Positions 1 through 10,090 of a stretch of DNA of 64,000 nt are shown in pieces. Under the pieces are notes generated by a model that saw only the letters and a list, made by a program, of their open reading frames with translations, was not told the DNA's origin and did no database searches. The DNA lies in NCBI GenBank assembly GCA_039519185.1, contig CM076846.1:186729068-186793067 (forward strand). The letters run 5' to 3'. This stretch comes from Astragalus membranaceus. Lineage: Eukaryota > Streptophyta > Magnoliopsida > Fabales > Fabaceae. Positions within the stretch are counted from its first letter, which is position 1. Every line of letters starts with the position of its first letter. Position numbers and translations under genes: made by a program.

Positions 1-113
1 ACCTTTTTCAAATGTGTTCTCAATGGCATTGATCGTGCCCATAATCTTTGCTTGAAGAGCAAAAGTGTTACTTGTATAGTTTTATTCATTGAGAAACAAC
101 CAATAATTGCTTC
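1..113 (-). pseudogene. RNase H-like relic, C-terminal-side half (split by the Tat element)
   Basis: Read on the minus strand, this stretch gives peptides resembling the middle of the RNase H domain found at the end of plant LINE polyproteins: a G-C-F-S stretch in one frame, then a segment like I-M-G-T-I-N-A-I-E in another. The matching N-terminal half lies at 54961-55058, on the far side of the Tat element. Removing that element and one GCTTC target copy would bring the halves together. Frame changes and stops show it is not a working gene. The assignment rests on weak motif resemblance only. Confidence 0.4.
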
Positions 114-487
114 TGTTATGGTAACTAGTAAAAGGCCTCAACTGATATTTACACCCCCTATAAGGCCCAATAACCAAACCAGCCCATATCCAGAAAATCT
201 AGTCCAGTTAATCAACGGCACAAATACCTCTGTAAGATCTAACGGCTCAGGGTCGACAAAACAAACATCACAAAAACTCTATAAATACCACACTCAATGC
301 TCATAAATGTAAGCAATTTCTAATACAAAACACTGACTCACTCAGATACTGACTTTAGCATCGGAGTGTCATTGCAGGTACAACATCGCCATCTCAAAGA
401 TCGAACATCGGCATCCCAAGGTCGAACGTCGCGGATCAAGGATCACTCCTACCAACTGTTTCAAGATCGGAACCACGGTACAGAACA
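114..487 (+). repeat. 5' LTR of the Tat element
   Basis: The 374-bp LTR begins TG and ends ACA. It carries a TATA box (TATAAATA at 280-287) and matches 54588-54960 over its full length. The target duplication GCTTC precedes it at 109-113. Confidence 0.93.
280..287 (+). promoter_or_regulatory. TATA box of the Tat 5' LTR
   Basis: TATAAATA lies about 165 bp inside the LTR and is conserved in the 3' LTR near 54753-54760. It is the likely start region for element transcripts running rightwards into gag. Confidence 0.6.
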
Positions 488-488
488 T

Positions 489-506
489 TGGCGACCACAG
501 TGGGAG
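489..506 (+). other. Primer binding site of the Tat element
   Basis: The sequence TGGCGACCACAGTGGGAG starts two bases after the LTR end. Its TGGCGAC opening and downstream G-rich end have the form of a tRNA 3'-end complement used to prime gypsy reverse transcription. Which tRNA it matches was not determined. Confidence 0.6.
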
Positions 507-549
507 GATCTATACTCAATTTTCTCTCCCATTACCTTTTATCCACAAA

Positions 550-2145
550 ATGGCACCCAAACTCCGTTCAAGACCGGCTAGTCTTGTGGTCGGGCCCGAG
601 GGAGAAACTCATCAAACACCCGAGGGTCATGTCCAGGACATTAAGAATTCCACCCGAGCTCGAGCACACTTCCCTAACCCGAACCTCGCCCGTTCCCAGA
701 CAAGCTCATACAGAAATAGTTTGCCACCTCCCCCTCCATTGCTTCCAGCCTTCACCGATGTTGTTCAGCAGCTCGTCCAACTGCTGGCCCGGCAGGAGGT
801 CGGGAACCAAGAAAGAAGCCATCACTTCACCGACCTTGCAGACGAGGTAGCAAATCTCCGGGCACGAAATGTTCTGGATCAGGAATCACCCGGGCCGAGC
901 TCCCCCAGGAGAAGACACTATCATCGTTCTCCTCCTCGCCGACAACGAGGGAATGGTTCCCGTTCTCCTCCGGCTCGACAATATGGCGATCTTGATGACT
1001 ATCATCGTTCTCCTCCTCGCCGACAACACGGGAATGGTTCCCGTTCCCCTCCGGCTCGACAATACGAGGATCTTGATAAATATCATCGTTCTCCTCCTCG
1101 CCGACAACGAGGGAATGGTTGTCGTTCTCCTCCGGCTCGACGACATAACGGTCTTAACGAACTAGACGACTCTCCCCAACCGCGCTCAAATCTAGCCTCT
1201 TCGTCACCAAGAAGACGCTTCAGAAGTCGAGAGGATAACCCTGACCAGACACAACCTCGACACTACGTTTATCCCGATCGCCATGATCCGCATCGGCCGC
1301 GCCCCCAGGCACGATTAACCAAAAGAAAAGGCCCGTTCACTGAGACAATCGACAATTACCGAGTCCCAAGATACCTCGAAAAAGCGTCTGGAGGTTTGAA
1401 AACGTATGATGGAACGGACGACCCTGAGGCACATCGATCAATTCGACACCATTATGCAATACCGTAATGTGCCCATGGAAATGAAATGTCGTATCTTCCC
1501 CTTAACTCTAGACAAAATAGCGTCGGAATGGTTTCGGACCTTAAAAACGAACTCCGTTTCTTCTTGGGAACAATTTGCAAAACTCTTTTCGGTTCACTTC
1601 ACCCATTCCAAAAGTAAACCGAAAAACAAAGCAGTATTGATGTATGTCATCCAAAAGGAGGACGAACCTCTCAGGGAATACATAGAGAGGTTCAAAAACG
1701 AAGCTTTCCAAGTTCGGGAACTTGACGACGCTTTCCGTATTTTCTTTATGACGCAAGGCCTACTCCCTGGAAGCCCTTTCAAAAAATACGTCAACACTTG
1801 GGAACCTACTACCTTGCAGGATTTCCTACAACTATTCCAATGTTTCATCAATGAAGAAGAAAGCATCAAGATCAGAAATCTGTCATCACAGGCCGCACCA
1901 TCAAAATCCCATGGCGGAAGAGAAAACCAAGGATACGACAACCGAGGTAATAGGGATCCCCGACCTCGAAATCGTCACCAAGTGTACACCGAACTCAACG
2001 TCTCCAACGCCCAACTATATGGGGAATGTTGGAATGTCGAGTTCAGAGACGTAAGAACTCCCAAACCCCTACCCGTCCAAGCTGGACAACGCTCCGGCAA
2101 GTACCACAGGTATCATAGAAGTAATGGCCATGACACGAACCACTG
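550..2145 (+). pseudogene. Tat gag (frameshifted, truncated)
   Basis: Gag is the retroelement capsid/nucleocapsid precursor. The first frame (550 to about 1435) starts at an ATG 62 bp after the LTR and encodes a basic Arg/Ser/Pro-rich N-terminus with three 27-residue repeats, ending in G-G-L-K-T-Y-D-G-T. A frameshift near 1430-1436 moves the reading to the frame opened at 1406. That frame holds the gag core: a W-F-R-T-L helix, S-W-E-Q-F-A-K-L-F, and L-R-E-Y-I-E-R-F. It ends with a Tat-type H-R-x-x-G-H-D-T-x-x-C segment at about 2110-2145. At 2146 the reading runs directly into the truncated LTR of the inserted element, so the gag C-terminus and the gag-protease spacer are lost. Family assignment is secure; function is lost. 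Confidence 0.85.
919..1161 (+). repeat. Three tandem 81-bp repeats in Tat gag encoding an Arg/Ser/Pro motif
   Basis: Units start at 919, 1000 and 1081. Each begins with codons for Y-H-R-S-P-P-R-R and continues through R-S-P-P-A-R to an acidic L-D-x end. The 27-codon period keeps the frame. The repeats resemble the RS/RG-rich tracts of RNA-binding proteins and may give gag extra RNA affinity; that role is inference. Confidence 0.9.
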
Positions 2146-2690
2146 CAATCTCTTATTTCTGCTCCAGAGCTCTCTCACAGTGTCAAGAACTAACACCCAA
2201 TTTTCCTCAAACTCCCTCTGTGCGTTGCCGTCAATGTTGTTGTTAAGTGCGGCTCTTCTCTCAAATAATCGACCCCCTATTTATATTATTCACCTTTCCT
2301 TGCATTGCCAAAACTCCTTTTACAAGTCACGTACTCCCCTTTTTCTTCAGGTCACATGATGACCTTGTTTCTTTTCTTTTTTTATTTTTGCCGCCTCGGT
2401 TTTCGTGCCAAGCCTTATTCAATCATGCCTTTTTTTCATCATGCTGTGCAAGCCTTATTCAATGGCCTTTTTCATCTTGAGCTGAATTTCAAGCCCAATG
2501 TTTCATTTGCTAATGACACCCTCATTTTGCTTCAAACAACTCATTGAAACAACTTCTTTATTTATGTCATTTCCTACAAAACAAATAGCAATTTGAGTCA
2601 CTTATTTATTTAGATAATAATCATTGCTCCAAAAATGACCCAAAGATATCTATAAAAATGCACTAAATTGGAGTTTATCAACTCCCCCAC
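2146..2690 (-). repeat. Truncated 3' LTR of the non-autonomous Athila-like element
   Basis: The 545 bp match 6343-6618 followed by 37008-37267 with roughly 16 substitutions counted by eye. It contains a minus-strand TATA box (CTATTTATAT on the plus strand near 2277-2287, repeated at 6474-6484). Because it was never hit by the LINE, it preserves the empty LINE target site near 2406-2423. Confidence 0.88.
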
Positions 2691-2717
2691 ACTTAACTTT
2701 TGCTTGTCCTCAAGCAA
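2691..2717 (-). promoter_or_regulatory. Polypurine tract and adjoining hairpin of the non-autonomous element
   Basis: Directly inside the 3' LTR, the minus strand reads TAAGTGTGGGGGAGT, a standard plus-strand primer. Next to it at 2700-2717 is TTGCTTGTCCTCAAGCAA, a 7-bp stem with a 4-base loop. The same hairpin sequence sits beside the Athila polypurine tracts at 8756-8773 and 19785-19802, so it is conserved between two families. Confidence 0.75.
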
Positions 2718-4331
2718 ATTCTCTGGCTCAGCAACATTTTCAAATAAGGAATAGAGACAGCCAAATATGGGACCCAATCAGAAGCACAATGACAGACAAT
2801 AGACAATATGACACATATGAGGTGTCAAAAGGTTGCCCAATTAGAGGCTCATGTCCCTGAAGAATACATTTCTGTGAACAACGGCACTCGCTCACAATCT
2901 CTCTAAGTGTTTAGGGACTAGGGAAATATACACTCAAGTTTCCACAAAATGCACATTACCATAAGCTTGTAATTTGACCAAATCTCCACTAAATAGTTCA
3001 CATGCATGCAAAAGATGGGATTTCATGGGTTATAATGGGGCCAGAGTGAATTCATGCAGGGTAGGAAATAAGAAGCAAGGGATAATCAAAGGGCTAAAAA
3101 AAAGAAATAAATAGTAACCTTTGAAACCAAATATGGAGCTCCTATCTATTTTACAATTTTTGTCCAAACTCCAAATTAATTTCACATTCATTCTTCACTC
3201 TTCTTTTTCTATTGAGTCGACTCTTTTTGATTTGTTTTTTTTTTGCTCTTGAGTAGACTCTTTTTTTTTTGGATTTGCCCTTTGGCTCTTTCATTCTTTT
3301 GATGTGCCTTTTCCTCCTTCTTACTTTCTCTCTTCTTTTTTTTTCTTTTTCATGAGAAAAAGGTAAGTACATGAAAACTCATATTTTGTTTCATTTGTAG
3401 GAGAATATTCTTGTAAGCACATGATTCACTCCTTTTTTTCTACATCTTGACAAGATAGACAACTAAAGTATAGGACAATGTTTCAGTCCTAACAATATAG
3501 ACAACTAAAAATATAGGACGAAATTGTAATTTTCAATAGTTGCTCCACATTTAATTCCAAATGGTTACCACAAACAAAAAATAAAAATTATATCTGGGTA
3601 CCAAAGAAAAAAATATAACAATTATGCTCAAAAGGGGCAACTAAGGGATAAATTCAACAAACAACGCTGAGGCCAGAAAAATACCTAAATTCCCGAAATC
3701 TTTTTACATGATGCAAATCAAGTTTCGCCTTGAAATGGTCAAAAGACAAATTCTAGAATGTAGCAAATTGGGAAACACACTCATAGAAAGAAAATGGGTA
3801 AATGTTGTTTGATTTAGTATCAATCCCCTTATGAAGGCTCAAATCTCACATTTAGAAGCTAGTTCACACAAAGTACTCAACAGGGACAAATGCTAATTAT
3901 CAGCTTCCTAAGGACATCCTCACAGTTACAATTAAGCACAAGTCTGTCAAGTAAATTAATTATGGGATCCCCTAAAGGCGAAATCTCTATTTTTTTTTTC
4001 AACTTGAAGCATAAGTCGCTAAAATGAGCCAGAAAAAAATGCTATCAACATATACGGTGGGTATGTGCATTTATAAAGATCAAGTGACAAAATAACTCTC
4101 CTCCCCCACACTAGCATGAAGCATGGTCCTCAATGCAAAATGATCAAATAGAAACTAAGAGAAATAAATGAGAGAGAGAGTAATAGTGACTTCCCTGAGA
4201 GAGCTTGTAGTCCGAGCTTATTCCTAAAAACAAAATGAAACAAATTAAAAGTAAAAATAACTGAAAATAAAACACAGGTTGCCTCCTGCGAAGCGCTTGT
4301 TCAACGTCGTGAACCTGACTATAGTTGGTGC
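2718..4331. other. Noncoding internal region of the non-autonomous element
   Basis: No supported coding sequence is seen. The region is AT-rich with long T- and TC-rich runs (3180-3350). Near 4265-4320 the minus strand has a GAAGCGCTTCGCAGGAGGCAACC-like tract of a kind common in Athila-type untranslated ends. Confidence 0.5.
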
Positions 4332-5366
4332 TTAATTAGGGGGCTCTCCAAGAGCAAATTTAACATCTAACGCAGTACACCTTCTTAGCTTTCTAACAAT
4401 GTGGTTCACATTATTCTTTCTTTTTCCACGTGGTGGATGAACTTCAAAGGATGGTGAAATTTTTATTTTATTTCCATCCACCACTATGCTAGGATCCTGC
4501 AAAATACATTTTTTTTCCAAAAGGTCCTGCATCTTTAAATCACCAAATTTGTTAGTTTCAACCACATACTCATCAAAATAAGGAGAAGTAAAAAGAGAGA
4601 AATTTTCACTAGAGTTTAAAGCTTTTATAACATCATCTTCTTTACCACTCCTTAAAGTTAGCTTTCCCCGGTGAACCTCAATCACAGCATCACCAATGGT
4701 TAAAACAATTTGCCCAAAAATTTGGGCTTTCTTCTCTTTCTTCAGATCAAGAACCAATGGATCTTTCTCATTCTCCTCACAACCGCTCTCATTAATAGGA
4801 TCTTTTGTTCAATATAACTCCCTTCAGTAGGAGCTACTATTTTGATTTGACTCTCTTCAGTAAGAGTCTCCTCATCTTTCTTGAGCGCTTCTTCCTCCAG
4901 GTTATATTCCATGGAGACACCTTCATCTCTCGTAGGAATACTTTCTTTGTATTGCTCAGCTTCTTCATTTTGGGTAGACTTAGTTTGTGAAAGACTTTCT
5001 TGGGCCTCTTGAGATAAGAAAGCAATGAGAGTTGAGATTTGACCCTTCAGGCTTCCAAATTCGTTGTTCATGGCTCTAATTTGACCTTCCAAAGCTCTCA
5101 AAATTTTCATTTGTCTGCTGCATAAATTTGGCCAAGCCCTCATCGACATCTGACTTTTCCTCCTCTTGCCCTTGCACTTGTAGTGCCTCATAATTATCCA
5201 AGTGGGAGGAATAAGGAGGTGGCTCATAGTCATCCCAATAGTCTGAATAAGGTTCATAAGGAGGAGGAGCAATTTGAATTTGGCATTGAGACATATACCA
5301 ATATGACTTCTCTAAATTTCTTTGTGCCTCTGCTTCTCTAATGTAGTCTCCAAGAGTTTTAACCAT
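4332..5366 (-). pseudogene. Degenerate gag/protease remnant of the non-autonomous Athila-like element
   Basis: Three minus-strand frames are joined by shifts: 5366-5076, then about 5120-4742, then 4757-4332. The first has a Pro/Tyr-rich part and F-M-Q-Q-T-N-E-N-F. The second gives a coiled-coil-like run (I-R-A-M-N-N-E-F-G-S-L-K-G-Q-I) matching the place in Athila gag where a similar helix follows the zinc knuckle. The third has I-E-V-H-R-G-K-L-T-L-R, resembling the end of Athila protease (compare I-D-V-Q-K-G-E-L-I-M-R in the young Athila here). The gag core, protease active site, RT and integrase are absent. The start at 5366 is the first ATG after the primer site. It is best read as a deletion derivative. 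Confidence 0.6.
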
Positions 5367-5547
5367 GATTTAGACTTTTCTCTGCAAAACAAGGTAACTT
5401 GCAGTGGTCTCTTGGGAAAGTATTAGTAACTTTTTTTTATATATTTTTTTTTGATAAAATAAAGAAAAAAAACAAAATTTAAAATTAAAGCAAAAAATTG
5501 TCTAAAGCAATAAAAATCTCTTTCGCTTAATATTGCTAAATTAATCT

Positions 5548-5562
5548 CCGGCAACGGCGCCA
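5548..5562 (-). other. Primer binding site of the non-autonomous Athila-like element
   Basis: The minus strand reads TGGCGCCGTTGCCGG six bases inside the LTR end. It is identical to the primer site of the young Athila (18259-18273 and 29287-29301) and typical of the Athila group, which is generally assigned to tRNA-Asp. Confidence 0.85.
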
Positions 5563-5568
5563 AAAACT

Positions 5569-6618
5569 TGTTGCGTTAAAAACACACTTAGAGCAAGTGT
5601 ACTCTTTCGCAAAAGTAGTATAAAAGATTATCGTGTCCACAGGGATTAATTAGCAAGTACCAAACTACTTAAGATATACTATTGTTTAGACGAACAAATA
5701 GCTGATGGTTGTAATAACATATTAAAAAGTAAAAAATAGCAAGAATAAAATACAAGTTTAATAAATGGTGAGAGGCCTAGGATCACAGTTTCACTTGCAA
5801 GCTTTGATTCCCCCTATGTCTAATCCTACCTGAATTCCCTTATTTTACTTAATTACCAATCCCTTTACTAAAACTATTTATTCGTTTGGTCATTCGCGAT
5901 TAATATTCTTTTTCCTAAATTAACCCTCGTTTGGTCATGCAAGAATTTAAATTCAGGAAAAGCATAAAGAGCAAAAAGGTTGAATGATTGGAAGACTAAA
6001 TTATGGTTTGGTCATGCCCTAATTATATCCCAAATTATCCTATAGGTCCACCAACTAATTGCAGTACGGTCGCTGATCAACTAATTGATTATAAACATGC
6101 AAAGGGTAGCTAATCCTAATCATGTGATAAAAATAATAGGACAATATTAATTAAAATAAAAACTGGAATTCAAATAATAAACTATAACATAAAAAGGTCT
6201 CTAAACATGCAAGATCCACCTAAGACCCTAGAAGAGGATTTAGGTATCCATAGGTATCAAGAACAATAAAATAGAAATAAGGTTCATGAATTACAGAGAT
6301 AAGAATAACCCGGTAAATAGAGAAATTCCTGATCTAAGTCTTCAATCTCTTATTTCTGCTCCAGAGCTCTCTCACAGTGTCAAGAACTAACACCCAATTT
6401 TCCTCAAACTCACTCTGTGCGTTGCCGTCAATGTGGTTGTTAAGTGCGACTCTTCTCTCAAATAATCGGCCCCCTATTTATATTATTCACCTTTCCTTGC
6501 ATTGCCAAAACTCCTTTTACAAGTCACGTACTCCCCCTTTTTCTTCAGGTCACGTGATGACCTTGTTTCTTTTCTCTTTTTATTTTTGCCGCCTCGGTTT
6601 TCGTGCCAAGCCTTATTC
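5569..6618 (-). repeat. 5' LTR of the non-autonomous element, part 1 (continues at 37008)
   Basis: This is the primer-site-proximal 1050 bp of a roughly 1310-bp LTR. It begins TGTTGCGTT on the plus strand and is broken at 6618 by the LINE. The last 17 bp (6602-6618) are the LINE target duplication. Several TTTGGTCAT(G/T)C repeats occur at about 5890-6020. Confidence 0.88.
6602..6618. repeat. Target-site duplication of the LINE, left copy
   Basis: CGTGCCAAGCCTTATTC is repeated exactly at 36991-37007. The single unduplicated form survives in the other LTR near 2406-2423, which proves insertion. Confidence 0.95.
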
Positions 6619-6974
6619 TTTTTTTTTTGGTCAAAAGGATATATGATTTTCAATAATAAAATGGGCCAGGCCCAAACCATACACCTAAAACTGAACAACA
6701 GTAACATGGCCGTATTGTGCTAAACACCCAGGGCCAAATCTAGCTAGTAGATAGTGTTAACATAGGGGCCAATAATTGGACACCAGAAGAAGCAAAATTA
6801 ACACAAACACACGAAAAAAACAGATCCCAATCGGGTAAAAAGAAAAACCTAGTTCTCCACTAACTCAATTCCAGCGCTAGCGTCAACCTAGACTGAGAAA
6901 ATCGGAAAGCTTGAGCATCATGAAGAGCTTCATGGTGGAAATCAGCATAGGACCATCTCAATTGCAACAATGTC
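6619..6974 (-). other. LINE 3' untranslated region and poly(A) tail
   Basis: This 356-bp stretch follows the RNase H stop codon on the minus strand and ends in a run of A's (T's at 6619-6628 on the plus strand). No other coding sequence is supported here. Confidence 0.75.
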
Positions 6975-7250
6975 CTACTTCCAGAGAGCTTGAGCATCTT
7001 TCACTATGGCACGACGAAGAAGCGATGGAGGACGAAGAACCCAAGATCCATGAAGCTGGTCGTCACGAGCAAGAGCTGCAACAGTGTGAGCACACTCATT
7101 CCCTTCTCTCTTTGTCCAAGTAAAACCAGATTGTTGGAAGTTTGAACAAAGAGAATTAATATCATTAGCTATTCCTTGAATCTCTTGTCTAACGATACTC
7201 TTTCTACACACCTCAATGAGGGTTTTATTATCAGATTCAAAGATGACTTG
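6975..7250 (-). pseudogene. LINE ORF2 C-terminus: second half of RNase H
   Basis: This is the end of the LINE polyprotein. It begins at the Athila insertion with V-I-F-E-S-D-N, carrying an RNase H catalytic aspartate in the usual E-S-D context, and runs through W-T-K-R-E-G-N-E-C-A-H, the conserved R-x-x-N-x-x-A-H motif of plant LINE RNase H, to a stop at 6975. The first half of the domain (F-N-V-D-A-A-F) is at 30799 onward in the other LINE part. The reading frame upstream of 7250 lies in Athila LTR sequence and is not part of the gene. Confidence 0.85.
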
Positions 7251-8736
7251 TGTTGCGTCCGTGTGTGTTCTAGTCGCAATGTCAGTGCAAGTATACACGT
7301 CGTACAAGTAATAAAGTGGATAAAAGTAAGAGATCGTTCCCACGAGGATTGATTAACTTTCAGAGTTCAAGTCTTTAAAACACAAGTGAAACAAGTAACA
7401 AATCGACACTAAAAGTTGGTATTAAGACTAAGAACATAAATGAAGCAAGTAAATAAGAAGTGGTTGTGAATATGGAAGAGTATGAGTTGGATTGCTGCAT
7501 GCAAGTAAATCTCCTCTAGTCAGACGTTATAACGTTTACACGTTAATACGTACAATTGTTATGTTGTATAGACGTTATAACGTTTGAACGCTGTTGCAAA
7601 AGAGCTGTGCTTTTCAGTCACAAAACGTCAGAGCTTCAAGTACTAGAATTCCTATGTCTAGGTTCTAAGTAGGCCTACTCCTGTATTTTAAGTACCCACA
7701 GCAATGTCCTATGAACTATTATCCATTCTATGTCTAGACTTAGATAAAAATGCCTAAATGTCTTTAGTGCACCTTTTCATTCACATAAATCTTTGAGTTC
7801 TTTTCATAGACCATGTCTGTACCTATGAATCTACTTATTTTAAGTGATCAGTTCAAAACAAGTTTGGAAATATTAACATGCAAAGATTTAAAACGCATAA
7901 ACATCAATACATCATAACATTAAACTAGAGATTCATTACATGCAAAACAACAACCCAACTACCAATGTTTAGCTCATGCTGAGCATCCTTACAGAAATAA
8001 GAGGAATAAAAGTCCAAATACCGTACATAGAGAAAAGGAGACTAAACGCAAAAGATACGCCTAAGGGGCCTTCCTTCATGCACGCTGTAAAGACGTTACA
8101 ACGTCTGAGCTTTACAGTAATGGTTGCGAATGAATATGGAAATTGGGGCCTTGAGAGAATTTAAAATGAAGAAGTCTGTGTCCAGAACTTCTGTTAGAAA
8201 ACTCTCTCTGAAAAATGGAGGAAGGTGGATGATGAATGGAGTCCTCCGTTCTTCGCATGGTGCACCCCTTGCCTTTTTGTAGAGAGAGAATAGCCATGGT
8301 CAAAAGAGGGTCACATGCTGCTGATGTCATTCCCCACCTTCCAAGTTTGCTTGCGAGTTAACTCTGCCCTGAAGTGACACCGCACTGCTACAGTGCGTCA
8401 GCCGCGTCAGTGCTGAGGAGAGAGAAGATTTCCAGATCTCTGGCCATCATTACATGCGCGCCAAAATGATATATTATTTTCTTGCTCTGCTATCCTTCTT
8501 CAGACGTGATGGGAGACGTTGCCACGTTTGGATTACTGCACAAACACAAGAAGCATCAAAACGCTCACAAAGGCGCCAATTGGCACCAAAATGCCTAGAA
8601 CTTGTAATTTAGCCCCTTTCTAAATAAAAGCAATAAACTAACATAAACTTTACTAGAAACAACCTACTATTGCCAGAGAACTTGCATGATTTAACTTTGA
8701 CTAAGTATAAATAGCTCATATAAATATGAGTTATCA
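7251..8736 (-). repeat. Athila LTR 1 (leftmost; 3' LTR of copy A)
   Basis: The 1486-bp LTR begins TGTTGCGTCC and ends TTATCA on the plus strand. It carries palindrome copies at 7521-7537, 7570-7586, 8091-8107 and 8514-8530. A TATA-like CTACAAAAAGG may lie on the minus strand near 8270-8280; that is uncertain. Confidence 0.95.
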
Positions 8737-10090
8737 CACCCCCAAACTTAGACCATTGCTTGTCCTCAAGCAATTGAAATACAACATATGAAAAGATGCA
8801 AGAAATTAAATACACCAGCAGTTTACACCCTGCTCATCCATTTGATCAAAAATTTTCTCCAAAGGGGCTAGTTCCTTCAGACTTACACTACACACTCACG
8901 CACCAATGCACAATTACATTCTAGATTCATTACTGCCCAAAGTGAGTGTGTGATCTCTGTATCAATTCTTTTCCTAGCTAGGTTCAGAAGCTACCCTAGC
9001 CTATGAAAGAGTGGTTTCCAAATGGTGAGAGTATAACATCTTTCAAAACAAAGAGTAGGCTAACATTTTCACATAAGACATGAGGGTTATTTGAAGCACA
9101 ACAAAGGGTCTTATCTTGGGTGCTAGGACTAGATTAGTGCAAACTATTTTTCTGACTTACACAACGCAAAACACACACAGCTGCAACCCCTCATTACTGG
9201 GCAACTTTTTCTTTTGATTTTTTTTTTTTTTTTTTCATCATTGGTTTGGAGTTTTTGTGATTTTCTCCTTTTGGATCCTTTGGATTTGACAATTTTGGAT
9301 TGAGATATTTGGGGTACCCAGTATTTGTTTCGGGAAATTGCAGCAAACACAGAGGACATGTGGATTTTTCCACTTATTTGAAACAACACACACTTTTTGG
9401 TCTTTTTGGAGTAGACGTTATAACGTGTATATGAGAGACGCTACAACGTTTGATAACACAGAACACAACACACAAACACACACGGCATACGTTATAACGT
9501 TACGGGTAGACGTTACAACGCTGCACTCACACTACACATGCACTAATCACCCTACAGTCTTTGCACCCAGCCTTAGTACAACCTGATATACCCCCAAACT
9601 TAGTTTCTACTGCTACTCTAAGTTTTTAATCAAGTTTTACACTCACCAAAGTCAACCAAAACTAGCTTTAGCATCAAATAGTCCTTAGCTAGCTAGGTTT
9701 TCCTTAAAACAGAGTTTGTGTGGAAGCAGTAGTCAATTCTATTCATCTAAGCATGCATCAGCTACTCACACAAAGTCACACGTAGCTATTCTTATATTTA
9801 GCCCAAAGAGAAACATTTTTGATAATTACTTGAGTAGGGAAGGTAAACTGATTTTGCATTTGATTTTATTCATACACAAAACATAAAAATGATCCTCCCC
9901 CCCCAAACAAAAAGATGAGCAGTGTCCCCACTGCTCACTGAATTTGAAAAATGAGAGAGGACATTTACACAAAACAGAAACAAAACAACTACTGACTACT
10001 AACTCTCTAGACGTTGTAACGTCTGGACAGCTATTTATTTTTACTGAAATTGTAAACTATAACTATTCTACTGCTAAAAAGAGGGCTAAC
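8737..10090 (-). promoter_or_regulatory. Athila copy A 3' untranslated region with polypurine tracts
   Basis: There is no gene here. The minus-strand polypurine tract CTAAGTTTGGGGGTG (8737-8751) abuts LTR 1, and the GCTTG-AGGA-CAAGC hairpin (8756-8773) lies beside it. Two further purine tracts of the same kind lie at 9590-9603 and 9894-9913. Palindrome copies cluster at 9413-9524, and an 18-base T run is at 9219-9236. Confidence 0.75.
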
